NCBI RefSeq assembly: GCF_014647415.1
Contig: NZ_BMPD01000011.1
Span: 1-64,000 of the forward strand
DNA length: 64,000 nucleotides
DNA from: Haloarcula sebkhae
Lineage (GTDB): Archaea; Halobacteriota; Halobacteria; Halobacteriales; Haloarculaceae
Direction: 5' to 3'
In this document: in pieces, positions 43,375-51,469 of the stretch
Layout: every line of letters begins with the position of its first letter
Numbering within the stretch: the first letter of the stretch is position 1
The notes under the pieces: model-generated
Told to the model about the DNA's origin: nothing
Databases searched by the model: none
Seen by the model: the letters and a program-made list of their open reading frames with translations, nothing else
Made by a program: the position numbers and the translations under genes

Positions 43375-45305
43375 TATTTGTCCGTGTCAAATACTATATC
43401 CCAATCGTCTTCAGATTGTTCGGCTTCCTCGTTTTCAGGGTCTGAATCTTTTTTACTCTCCCGATTGGGCTCGTCTTTTTGTTCTGACTCAGGCTTCTCT
43501 TCTTCAACTGGAGTTGGATCCGGCTTATTAGTTCTAATAACATCAAGCTTAGAATTTTGGACTACAGCGTCTGCCTCGGTTGTGTTGTAGTCGCTATGGG
43601 CATGAGACCTAGACATCGTTGGAAAATCTGCACTCAGATCATCAGATGAACCTAGTTCTTCGACCGCCTCGTGGGACTTGTTGGCCTGCTTCTGGGTCGT
43701 CGGACCGAGCACCTGGTCGGACTGGACGCCGGTCATGATGGCCATGACCCGCACCTTGCCCTTGTACTCATCCTGAATCCGTGCGCCCCAGATGACGTTG
43801 GCGTCGGCTTCGAGCCGCTCAGTGATGTTTTGTGCGATGCCCTCGGCTTCCTTCAGCGTGAGGTCCGGGCCGCCAGTGATGTGGACCAGACTACCACTCG
43901 CGCCGCGGTAGTCTACGTCGAGCAGCGGGTGGTTCATCGCATCCTTGACGACTTCCTTGGGCTTGTTCTTGGCCTGAGTCTCACCTACCAGCATCACCGC
44001 GACGCCGCCTTGGTTCATGATGGATGTCACGTCGGCGTAGTCGAGGTTGACGAGGCTCGGTTGTGTGATGGTCTCGGTGGTACCCTTGATCGTCTCGGCG
44101 ATGATCTGGTCCATCACTGAAAATACCTTGCCGATGGGTAAATTCGGAGCGAAATCGAGTAGTCGATTATGATCCAGCACGACGATGGAGTCCGCTTCGT
44201 TGCGGAGCTTCTCAAGGCCTTTCTCGGCCTTGACCGTGCGGGCCCGCTCGACGTTGAATGGCGTCGACACCATGCCGACGACGATTGCACCCTGCTCCTT
44301 GGCGACCTTCGAGACGACGGGGGCAGCCCCGGTCCCGGTGCCGCCACCCATCCCGGCGGTGACGAACACGAGGTCAGCGTCGCCCAGCACTTCCCCGATG
44401 GTACTCTGTGCCATCTCCGTGGCGCGCTCACCCATCAACGGGTCGCCACCGGCCCCGAGGCCATTAGTGAGGGACTTGCCAACCAGAATCTTCGTGTCGG
44501 CTTCGATCATCTTGAGGTGCTGTTTGTCCGTGTTGATGGCTACGGTGTCAGCGCCTTCAACGCCGATGTTGTACAAGCGGTTGACTGTGTTGTTGCCGGC
44601 GCCACCACAGCCAGCAATGACGATGCGCGGGGCGCCAAACGTGTCAACGTCTTCATCGAACATCCGCTTCTGTTCTTGCTCGTCGCGTTCGAGGGCCTCA
44701 TTGACTAGATTTGCTAACCCACTACCCTGTACGTCTGTATTATCTCCAGAATCCAATTCCCCTCTTTCATCATTGTTAGGTGAGAAAGTCTCTCTATTTT
44801 TACTGGGGAAAATTGAGTCAGTCTCTGTATTTGCATCAGGTTTGGAAGGACGATCATCAAAAGAAAGGGATTCAGCTATCGCCTCCGGGAGAGAAGGTCG
44901 GTCGGCAGTAAGATGTCGCTCAAGAGTTTCACTATGCGAAGTGGAATCAAAGAGGGCTCGTTGTACGGGTACTAAGCGTAGGTAATTATATTCGTGAAGA
45001 ATTCTGATTCCACGTGCTGTGGGCCCCCAAAATTCTTTTGGATAGTCGCGCTTGTTTGGATTATCTGGGTTTTCGGTGATGTATTTCTTTATAAGCGATT
45101 CACTTTGGAGCCGCTGAAGTGCATCGTCAATTGCGCCTGCACTCTTTGAGACCATTTCTCCAATTTCGGTACGAGAAGCTAAGTGGTGGGGATGACCGAG
45201 AATAGACATCAAGATACTGTGGCGTGTCTCCTGAGATAGGAGTTCCATCATCTCGCGCTGGCTCTCGCCAGGCGTGGAGTGAGTGTTCTCCCCATCGTCA
45301 GCCAT
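43374..45305 (-). CDS. Winged-helix/FtsZ2 fusion protein
   Basis: 643 residues. Residues about 18-105 form a winged helix-turn-helix ([51 protein letters not shown]). An acidic linker (120-200) leads to a complete FtsZ2-type core (about 200-550): [13 protein letters not shown], the tubulin signature [12 protein letters not shown] (318-329) and T7 loop NLDYAD (420-425), so GTP binding and hydrolysis residues are kept. The tail (550-643) is Lys/Glu-rich and acidic. Canonical haloarchaeal FtsZ2 lacks the DNA-binding front. The core is GC-rich while both ends are AT-rich, a mosaic. It is divergent from 45446 (140 bp). I infer a DNA-linked filament protein, perhaps for segregation or defence. Confidence 0.85.
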   Translation of the reverse strand: MADDGENTHSTPGESQREMMELLSQETRHSILMSILGHPHHLASRTEIGEMVSKSAGAIDDALQRLQSESLIKKYITENPDNPNKRDYPKEFWGPTARGIRILHEYNYLRLVPVQRALFDSTSHSETLERHLTADRPSLPEAIAESLSFDDRPSKPDANTETDSIFPSKNRETFSPNNDERGELDSGDNTDVQGSGLANLVNEALERDEQEQKRMFDEDVDTFGAPRIVIAGCGGAGNNTVNRLYNIGVEGADTVAINTDKQHLKMIEADTKILVGKSLTNGLGAGGDPLMGERATEMAQSTIGEVLGDADLVFVTAGMGGGTGTGAAPVVSKVAKEQGAIVVGMVSTPFNVERARTVKAEKGLEKLRNEADSIVVLDHNRLLDFAPNLPIGKVFSVMDQIIAETIKGTTETITQPSLVNLDYADVTSIMNQGGVAVMLVGETQAKNKPKEVVKDAMNHPLLDVDYRGASGSLVHITGGPDLTLKEAEGIAQNITERLEADANVIWGARIQDEYKGKVRVMAIMTGVQSDQVLGPTTQKQANKSHEAVEELGSSDDLSADFPTMSRSHAHSDYNTTEADAVVQNSKLDVIRTNKPDPTPVEEEKPESEQKDEPNRESKKDSDPENEEAEQSEDDWDIVFDTDK

Positions 45306-45445
45306 GAGAAGGTTTACGCGACTATACTGTAAAATAGTTCGGGCGAACCGAACCGGTCATTCTAATGAAAACCGAATAGGTTGGAAGAGTGTAATCCCGA
45401 AATGGTCGAAATATTTTCTAATTAAGCACTGTTACGATGAGTTGA

Positions 45446-46273
45446 ATGGTTGATTCTGGTTCCTTACCTGGTGTTCCTGAAGAAGCCTCCGAAATTTACA
45501 CCGCATTGACAAGAGCGCTAGGGGATATTGAATTATCTCAGGAAGAACGTGAAGCTATTGCTACGTACGTTCGTAGAGAGGCCCCCACATTGCTTGATAC
45601 AAGGAGCTCTACATACTTGATTCTCGGAAGCTATCGCGGGGAACGTTATAATAGAGTACAAGCAGTTGAGCACGAACTTGGTACCCGTCGTACTGACACC
45701 AAGGTCGTCGTGTTAGGCGACACAGCAGATCTCGAAATTGATGAGAGAGAACTACCCGGGTTTTCGGTCAAATTTAATATATTGGCAAGCTGTGTTGATT
45801 GGATAGTAATGGTGATGGAAAAGGAAAGTGGAGGTGAAAGCGTTGAACTTGGTAGAATCGTTGACGGTCCATATTTCTCCGACTCCCATGTTATGCCGCG
45901 AGACTATGCAAATTTCGTATCTGAATCCGTTGAGTCGATGACTGACGCAAAAAAAGCCGCCATTGAAGTTTGGTTTAACGAACATCTATCCGACTCAGAG
46001 TCTGAGAACAGTATTAGGAGGTTCGCGGAGCATATTGCAGATAACCCATCTCTTGATTTCAATGACTCTGATAAGATTACAGAACGGCTCATTGAATTTG
46101 CAGAGCAACGAGAAAAAGAAAAAGAAGAACCATCAACATACTCGTGGGTCCATCTGAGTGACTTCCGAAAATTTGAGCGGGTAGGACGGTGCTACCCTTG
46201 GATGGATGAAGATTCTCTTAGAGAGCAGGCTAATAATATTCCAGGCCCAGGGACTGTTGATTGGTCATACTAA
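45446..46273 (+). CDS. Unknown 275-aa protein divergent from the FtsZ fusion
   Basis: Begins with a helical region, then a Rossmann-like block: TYLILGSYRGERYNRVQAVE, KVVVLGDTADLEI, VDWIVMVMEKESGG, ESVELGRIVDGPYF. The strand-loop order with a conserved Glu after the fourth strand resembles nucleotide or deoxyribosyltransferase-like (TIR/SLOG-type) folds, but I cannot name the family. The second half is acidic and helical. AT-rich like the ends of the FtsZ fusion, with which it shares a 140-bp divergent promoter region, so the two probably form one system. Confidence 0.65.
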   Translation: MVDSGSLPGVPEEASEIYTALTRALGDIELSQEEREAIATYVRREAPTLLDTRSSTYLILGSYRGERYNRVQAVEHELGTRRTDTKVVVLGDTADLEIDERELPGFSVKFNILASCVDWIVMVMEKESGGESVELGRIVDGPYFSDSHVMPRDYANFVSESVESMTDAKKAAIEVWFNEHLSDSESENSIRRFAEHIADNPSLDFNDSDKITERLIEFAEQREKEKEEPSTYSWVHLSDFRKFERVGRCYPWMDEDSLREQANNIPGPGTVDWSY

Positions 46274-46415
46274 ACTTACGTAGTTTATTGCTATATTTTA
46301 TCATTTAAACTCTCACGCTAGTCCTACATATGAGCAATATAATTCTATCAGTGCTATTTCTGACCTTTTTCGACAGTGTCGTGGTAATGCGATATGCTGG
46401 TCAGCACTGTGCTAC

Positions 46416-46667
46416 CTACACTGTGGCTGCCACATGCTGATACCCGGCCTGCGATGGCGTCGGCTGCAACGTCAACCCGGCTAGTGCTAACTCTCGAAGC
46501 ACCTCCGGCGGCACACCCTCCGAACCACGTAACACCGCGTCGAGCGTCCATTCGCCATACTGACTCGCACTCGGCGCAAGCACGTCCACCGATTCGGCCG
46601 GAACCTCCTCTCGAATCGTCCGTGCCGCCCGCCGCACCCGCCGCCGTTCTTCCACGGTACAGCTCAT
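46416..46667 (-). CDS. Module protein B, copy 4 (83 aa)
   Basis: CTVEERRRVRRAARTIREE start; otherwise as the other copies. Coupled by ATGA to an intact module A, making this and copy 1 the two complete modules. Confidence 0.72.
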   Translation of the reverse strand: MSCTVEERRRVRRAARTIREEVPAESVDVLAPSASQYGEWTLDAVLRGSEGVPPEVLRELALAGLTLQPTPSQAGYQHVAATV

Positions 46668-46960
46668 GCTTCCACCGCCCGAACGAGATCACCGACCAGC
46701 GACCCGCCAACGTGCGGCCCAACGTCCCAGCCACGCTCCGAACGCGTGTATTCGCACCACTGTGCAAGTGTTTCAAACGGCGTCTCCGACAATTCCACTT
46801 TCTCAGCGTCACCATCGGCCGAAACAACGGCCACGGTGAATTCGTAGCTGTCCCAGTAATGGACGGCACCCTCGCCGTCAACGCCCAGAAAGAGTGGGCG
46901 ACCTTGGGTGAGTAGTTCGCGTGCGGTACGTTCTTGTGGATTGGATTGCGTAGTTGCCAT
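46664..46960 (-). CDS. Module protein A, copy 4 (98 aa)
   Basis: ATG start (MATTQSNPQERTARELLTQG), then YWDSYEFTVAVVSADGDAEK, LSETPFETLAQWCEYTRS and GPHVGGSLVGDLVRAVEA. Best-preserved copy. Acidic, soluble. The conserved WCEYTR and WDSYEF are the marks of the family. Function unknown. Confidence 0.72.
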   Translation of the reverse strand: MATTQSNPQERTARELLTQGRPLFLGVDGEGAVHYWDSYEFTVAVVSADGDAEKVELSETPFETLAQWCEYTRSERGWDVGPHVGGSLVGDLVRAVEA

Positions 46961-47112
46961 TGGTTCTTGGACGGAACCACGCGCCTCGGTGCTCTAACAC
47001 CGGGGCGATTTTGGAAGAAATCGACCAGTGGCGCGTGTGTTCCTATACTTAGCTTATGTTACGCCACCACCATAATACTTTTGCTGGCCGTAAACAATAG
47101 TAATAGTAGAAG

Positions 47113-47325
47113 ATGTCTCAAGGAAAACGCGAAGTGACCGATTCAGAGATTGTGGATGCGTTCAAAGACATTGCTGGTCCGTTTGCTGCAGCTTCTGAGG
47201 TTGCAGAATATTTCGGACATACCCGCCAGTGGGCACATCAGCGTCTTACACAGCTACACGAACAGGGTGCCGTAGAAAGAAAGAAGACCGGCGGACAGTC
47301 TGTAGTTTGGTGGGTCGAGGACTAA
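47113..47325 (+). CDS. Small winged-helix regulator, 70 aa
   Basis: A winged-helix domain (AASEVAEYFGHTRQWAHQRL, TQLHEQGAVERKK, wing GGQSVVWWVED). The TRQWxHQxL recognition helix is shared with the convergent gene at 47322. Likely a DNA-binding regulator. Convergent 4-bp overlap at the stops. Confidence 0.75.
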   Translation: MSQGKREVTDSEIVDAFKDIAGPFAAASEVAEYFGHTRQWAHQRLTQLHEQGAVERKKTGGQSVVWWVED

Positions 47326-47585
47326 GTTTCGCGTGTCTCAGAGAGGTATTGTCTGCCTTCATCAGTAACCCAGTAGAAGCGTGAATTCCCACCGGGGTTC
47401 TTACTATCGACGTATTCAGATGATTCCAACTTCTGTAGCTGTTGATGGCCCCACTGTCGGGTTTTATCGAATTCATCTCCGACCTCACTTGCAGTAAAAG
47501 CAGGATCTGGAGATTGGACCATGAAGAGAAGAATCTCACGGGGGCTTGCAGCTGGATCTGGTCCACTGGGCACAACAAACCACAA
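47322..47585 (-). CDS. Small winged-helix regulator, 87 aa
   Basis: Winged helix with TASEVGDEFDKTRQWGHQQL, LESSEYVDSKN and wing GGNSRFYWVTDEG. An in-frame GTG at 47573 (PSGPDPAA following) is a likely alternative start. Paralogue of the gene at 47113; the two point at each other. Confidence 0.75.
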   Translation of the reverse strand: MWFVVPSGPDPAASPREILLFMVQSPDPAFTASEVGDEFDKTRQWGHQQLQKLESSEYVDSKNPGGNSRFYWVTDEGRQYLSETRET

Positions 47586-47706
47586 TCTCGACTGGCGATT
47601 AAGTTATGCGGTGCTTTTCGTTTACGGCCAGCAAAGGTTAAGTGCGGTCGGCATAACAGTCTGACATAGGCGACGCCCACACCGAAAGCGGCGTCCCGTC
47701 GAACCC

Positions 47707-47835
47707 ATGACAGCAGCCAAGCCCACCCACGAAGAGTCGCATCGCTCCCCAACCACGAGACAGCGTCCCATTCCGGGTTCCGGAAACGACCCGAGTAGCC
47801 ACTTTACGCCCCCTGCCGGAGGGATGGCTGCATGA
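47707..47835 (+). CDS. Possible leader gene of a small operon, 42 aa
   Basis: MTAAKPTHEESHRSPTTRQR, Pro/Ser-rich, no motif. Its TGA overlaps the next ATG (ATGA), the spacing seen through this operon, which favours it being real. Confidence 0.4.
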   Translation: MTAAKPTHEESHRSPTTRQRPIPGSGNDPSSHFTPPAGGMAA

Positions 47836-48512
47836 CTGCTTGGCACGACTGTACCGCCCTCCAGCGGGATCTCCTGAAAGCGATTGCCGACCACGACCAC
47901 TACAACCGCGAGGCCACCGCCGACGCCCTCCAGATCGCCGTCGAAACCCGGCGCGAAGCCACGCTCGACGACACGCGCGTCACGGACGCTCTCGCCGAGC
48001 TCGAAACAAACGAACTGGTCACCACCACCAGCGGCACCTACGCCCTGACCGACCGCGGCCAGGACGCCATCCAGCAAGCCGCCCGGTCACTGGCTATCGT
48101 CACCGGCCACGACCTGGTCGTCACCGATGGCGGCACTCCCATCCGGTCACATACCGAGGCGGCCAGCCAGCTCGACACTGTGCTACACGCCGCCGAACCC
48201 GCTCTCGATGACACGGAACTCGACTCGCTGGCGGCTGTTAGCACCTACCTCCGCAGTACGGATGGGTTCGTCGTCGAAGCCCACGCCGAACCCGAAATCC
48301 GAACGCACGCATGCACCGTGATCGCCGCCAGCGAAGACGAACAGGGCGCACCCGTCGGCGCAGTACTGGACACACTCGCCGGCGAGTACGGGGCCAAGCG
48401 AGCGATGACGGCGCTGCTGGATCTTCTCATTCAGGGCGAGTGCTATCAGCCCAATCCAACGACGTTCCGGCGGGTCGACACCGACGCCAACGAGCCGGGA
48501 GGCGACCAATGA
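47832..48512 (+). CDS. Winged-helix regulator, 226 aa
   Basis: N-terminal winged helix (CTALQRDLLKAIADHDHYNR, TDALAELETNELV, GTYALTDRGQDA) and a larger C-terminal helical domain (EYGAKRAMTALLDLLIQGEC). The LQRDLL opening resembles the PadR-like gene next to it. Overlaps that gene by ATGA. Presumed transcriptional regulator of the plasmid-like module. Confidence 0.65.
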   Translation: MTAWHDCTALQRDLLKAIADHDHYNREATADALQIAVETRREATLDDTRVTDALAELETNELVTTTSGTYALTDRGQDAIQQAARSLAIVTGHDLVVTDGGTPIRSHTEAASQLDTVLHAAEPALDDTELDSLAAVSTYLRSTDGFVVEAHAEPEIRTHACTVIAASEDEQGAPVGAVLDTLAGEYGAKRAMTALLDLLIQGECYQPNPTTFRRVDTDANEPGGDQ

Positions 48513-48823
48513 CAACCCACTACGACCTCACGGGCTTCCAGCGCGATCTCTTGGAAGCCATCGCCGCCGTCGAGGACGATCCCTACGGCCTCGCGCTCAA
48601 AGAGTACCTTGACGAGCGCTACGCCGACCCGATCAATCACAGCCGCCTCTACCAGAATCTCGACCAGCTCGCCGACCAGGACCTCCTCTCCCGTAAGGAA
48701 CTCGACGCTCGCACGAACGAATATACGCTAACTGACGCCGGCCAGAGCGTACTCCAAGAGCAGGCAGCCACACTCACAGGCCTGTGTCCGCAGGCCCGTC
48801 CCGTTGGAGGTGACCGACAGTGA
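48509..48823 (+). CDS. PadR-family transcriptional regulator
   Basis: 104 residues with the PadR pattern: TGFQRDLLEAIAAVEDDPYG, LKEYLDERY, INHSRLYQNLDQLADQDLL, DARTNEYTLTDAG. A dimeric winged-helix repressor is expected. It is the last gene before the structured repeat array. Confidence 0.85.
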   Translation: MTTHYDLTGFQRDLLEAIAAVEDDPYGLALKEYLDERYADPINHSRLYQNLDQLADQDLLSRKELDARTNEYTLTDAGQSVLQEQAATLTGLCPQARPVGGDRQ

Positions 48824-48884
48824 CGGTTCGTTGTCGCCACGCTCGTATCAATCAGTTTTTATGTTTCTACCGTGTAGTAAAATT

Positions 48885-50159
48885 CGGGCGACCGTGGGCA
48901 CCTGCAGTGTCGCCCGACGGCCATTGTCAGAGGCACGGACAGGTTCTAGACTCTGCACACCGCTTGTCCCACGTCCGGGTAGCGTGGGGGTCGGTCTGCA
49001 GCGAGTACCAGAACCTATTTCTACAGTATGGGCCATTGATAATTAATTCTGGCCATAAACTGTCAGCCAGTGCCAACCCTGGCCCTGCATATCACGGTGG
49101 TCACGCCAGGGTAGCTGTGAAACACTCTCTCAGCAGTCGAAGCTGGGACAGACAGTCTCTCCAAGTCCAGCAAAACGGTGTGTGGCAGCCGGGGGAAAGC
49201 GGCGTGCCACGCACCACCCAACGTCGCCGTTCCCGACGACAGGTCCTGCACCCAACACATTCACTCAGACGAGCGAGGCTCGGGGAAACATGGAGCGCGG
49301 GGCAGCACCTGTCATGCAATACCAGTGATGGGAGTGATAATTTTTATCCAATCCCACGCCGCGCTGGCGGGCATTCACGAAGCCGCTGGTATCGCCGCCA
49401 GCAACAGAATGGGCGACAGCCATGGGCAAATGGCCTGTCACAACCCATTCAGCGTCGCCAACGTCGGCGACGGGTTCTAGTCCCGGGCTATTCGGGAGAT
49501 CGAATGAGTCCTATGAGGATGCTGAGTGGGATCCAGAACCCATCGAAGCATCGGACGAGTCCCGGTAAAAACGCTTTCGATACTCACAGAATCGCAAGCC
49601 AGCGATGGACTACGTCTCGTCATAGTCAACCCCAGCAGCAGCGGTCAGCGGGCGCATTTCTGTGTGGCCACTCGATTCTCAGGCAACAGCAATCACAGAA
49701 CGAGAATGGTGGGCAGCCGGGGGGAAGTGGATGTGGGAGTGGCGTGCACTGCACCATTCGAAGTCGTCATCCACGACGACAGGCTCTGGACCCGAAGTCC
49801 GTGGTGACTCAATTGGCTATCAGGGGGACCCGGAGCGGGGACCAGAACCTATCTAATACCAAGATAGTCCGTACGAAAAACACTTGCGATATGTCACCAA
49901 ATACGTTCCAGCTTGTTCAGCCCCGAGCACACGCGCTGGACACACCACATGTCCACAGTCGTACAGTCACAGCACAGACTCCTGTAGCGAAGACAATACT
50001 TAATCGCCGACGGAATAGTGGCCAGCTCGGGGGGCCTTCGAATGGAGCGAATACGATGGCCACTATTCGGTCTTGTCGCCTGTACCGACAGGTTCCGAAG
50101 CCAGTCTCCCCTGACCTCTCGGGAAGGCTTACTGATTGGCAGGCGGGGCTTCGGAACCT
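48885..50159 (+). repeat. Five structured repeats (units a-e), each with three hairpins
   Basis: Five units of 230-310 bp lie in a 1.45-kb gap between operons. Each has a variable stem 1, a short TGTCG/CGACA-type hairpin, and immediately a long stem 3 with ends AGGTTC and GAACCT. Stem 1: a CGGGCGAC 48885-48892 / 48909-48916; b 49177-49187 / 49205-49215; c GAATGGG 49407-49413 / 49444-49450; d GAATGGTG 49704-49711 / 49752-49759; e GAATAGTGGCCA 50013-50024 / 50057-50068. Stem 3: a 48941-48947 / 49010-49016; b from 49241 to 49310; c 49472-49478 / 49535-49541; d from 49781 to 49850; e 50090-50102 / 50147-50159 (13 bp). Arm sequences differ among units while pairing holds, which indicates selection on structure. 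An extra hairpin ACCCTGGC/GCCAGGGT (49076-49083, 49105-49112) precedes unit b. Confidence 0.75.
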
Positions 50160-50276
50160 ATCCACTCGATTAGTAACAATCCGTAAAAGTCATTTTGGCC
50201 GATATGTCTCGTTCGGTAGACTAAGTCGATGCCGTCGGCAACCAATCTCCCGCTCGTATCAGCCGGAGGTGGGCCA

Positions 50277-50576
50277 ATGACCGCCCAGCCGACCGTCGGC
50301 GAGATCGTCGCCATCACGACCATCGACAGCGACCCGCTATTGCTGGTCAGTACCATCGCTGACGACCACGTGACCGGCGTCTTGCTGGCAGACCTTGCAA
50401 CTGAGACGCTCCACCGGCTGCAAGCGTCCGAACCCGACACAGCCACGCGCCAGCAGCTGGCCGATGCAATCGGTCGGACTAATGACCGCATGTCGTTCAC
50501 GGTTCCGCTCACAGATTGTGCGCTGGTGGAACGCGACAGTAGCCGCCTTGGGCCGTTTGAGGGAGGTGAGCACTGA
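50277..50576 (+). CDS. Hypothetical protein, 99 aa
   Basis: ATG at 50277 (MTAQPTVGEIVAITTI) is preferred over an upstream frame. Beta-rich, SMR-like strand pattern (LLLVSTIADDHVTGVLLADL), acidic. First gene of a compact operon after the repeat array; its TGA overlaps the next ATG by one base. Function unknown. Confidence 0.65.
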   Translation: MTAQPTVGEIVAITTIDSDPLLLVSTIADDHVTGVLLADLATETLHRLQASEPDTATRQQLADAIGRTNDRMSFTVPLTDCALVERDSSRLGPFEGGEH

Positions 50577-50833
50577 TGGCCCGGGCCGACAGAACAACGG
50601 CGACTGAGCGGGACACAGTGCCGGTACAGGCCAGTGAGTGGCGACTCCGCTACACGGTCGGTGATCTCGTTCATTACACCGAGTGGACGGCCGACTTCCC
50701 GACTGTCGAGAACTACTACGACCAGTACCGCCGCAGCGACCACGCCCATGATGTCCGCATCGAGCGCCGGGTGGTTGCCCGTGGTGCCGAAGATGAACAA
50801 AGCGAGACGCTACGCACGGGAGGGACAGCATGA
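50576..50833 (+). CDS. Hypothetical protein, 85 aa
   Basis: Contains WRLRYTVGDLVHYTEW and a Tyr-rich NYYDQYRRSDHAHD, then an arginine-rich strand. No known motif. Overlaps its neighbours by 1 and 4 nt. Confidence 0.6.
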   Translation: MARADRTTATERDTVPVQASEWRLRYTVGDLVHYTEWTADFPTVENYYDQYRRSDHAHDVRIERRVVARGAEDEQSETLRTGGTA

Positions 50834-50997
50834 CTCCCCCAACCGACCAGCTTGCGGACGCTCGGGAGGCGGTAGCTGCTGTCGACCTGAATGAACTCAG
50901 CCGTGCAGATGCACGAATCATCCTCAATATCGAGGAAACGCTGGAGGGGCTGGAACAGGCCTACAGCGACTCATCGGAGGGTGTAGATGGCTCGTGA
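50830..50997 (+). CDS. Small helical protein, 55 aa
   Basis: Acidic helices (LADAREAVAAVDLNEL, ARIILNIEETLEGLEQAY). ATGA overlap with the preceding gene. Too short for a family call. Confidence 0.55.
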   Translation: MTPPTDQLADAREAVAAVDLNELSRADARIILNIEETLEGLEQAYSDSSEGVDGS

Positions 50998-51079
50998 GTG
51001 TCCCAGTACTGCGGCACACATGGACGCTCCCAGCACTGAGAGACACCGCACAGACGGGAGGGGCAGTCATGGAGTGTGA
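50987..51079 (+). CDS. Possible 30-aa protein
   Basis: MARECPSTAAHMDAPSTERH to a TGA inside the next gene. Retained because every junction in this operon is an overlap, but it may be non-coding. Confidence 0.3.
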   Translation: MARECPSTAAHMDAPSTERHRTDGRGSHGV

Positions 51080-51185
51080 AGACTGTGGCGAGCCCGGCCC
51101 CGATCTCTCGCCGGTCGTCGTTGGCGGGCAGCGCAAGACCCTCTGTGCAGACTGTAACCCCTACAACCCGCTCACCGATGGCTGA
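51069..51185 (+). CDS. Zinc-ribbon microprotein, 38 aa
   Basis: Two CxxC pairs in MECEDCGEPGPD and LCADCNPYNP form a compact zinc ribbon. Starts at ATG 51069; a GTG start upstream would prepend a non-conserved tail. Small single-ribbon proteins are common on haloarchaeal plasmids and viruses; roles unknown. Confidence 0.65.
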   Translation: MECEDCGEPGPDLSPVVVGGQRKTLCADCNPYNPLTDG

Positions 51186-51327
51186 ATCGTACTACACCGC
51201 CAGCGCCCGCTGTCGGAATTGCGATGAGAGGCGGCCAGATACCACAGAGCGCGAGATTGCTGGGGCGACAGTCATCCTCTGTGGTCGGTGTGCAATCAAC
51301 TGGTTCGTCGAGGGCGGTGACGCATGA
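51178..51327 (+). CDS. Zinc-ribbon microprotein, 49 aa
   Basis: MAESYYTASARCRNCDERRP and VILCGRCAINWFVEGG contain two CxxC pairs. Overlaps the preceding gene by 8 nt. Probable zinc-binding, perhaps DNA or protein binding. Confidence 0.65.
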   Translation: MAESYYTASARCRNCDERRPDTTEREIAGATVILCGRCAINWFVEGGDA

Positions 51328-51395
51328 CGGCCGTCAGACAATCTCCGGGACGCCGACAGCACGGTCAGCTAGCGGCTGCGCTCTCCAGCCGCTAG
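51324..51395 (+). terminator. Operon end with a 10-bp hairpin, possible 23-aa frame
   Basis: CTAGCGGCTG (51369-51378) pairs perfectly with CAGCCGCTAG (51386-51395), loop 7 nt. A short frame (ATG 51324, TAG 51393) overlaps the preceding stop by 4 nt but ends within the hairpin. Most likely the end of the small-protein operon. Confidence 0.5.
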
Positions 51396-51469
51396 TGTAG
51401 CCCCGTCGTTGTCGTTCAGTGGCCCGTGCCATCGGCGGCTTCGCTGGGTTCGATCCCCAGGCGGGCTCT

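Noticed and set aside
43671..44985. Frames of 149-266 codons opposite the FtsZ core
   Set aside because: Shadow frames of a GC-rich, strongly conserved gene; FtsZ signature motifs fix the coding strand.
48820..50280. Long open frame (about 486 codons) through the structured repeat region as an ordinary gene
   Set aside because: The product would be Arg/Gln/Ser-rich with almost no acidic residues, unlike all other proteins here, and the hairpins explain the sequence constraint better. The frame conservation is reported as a separate finding.
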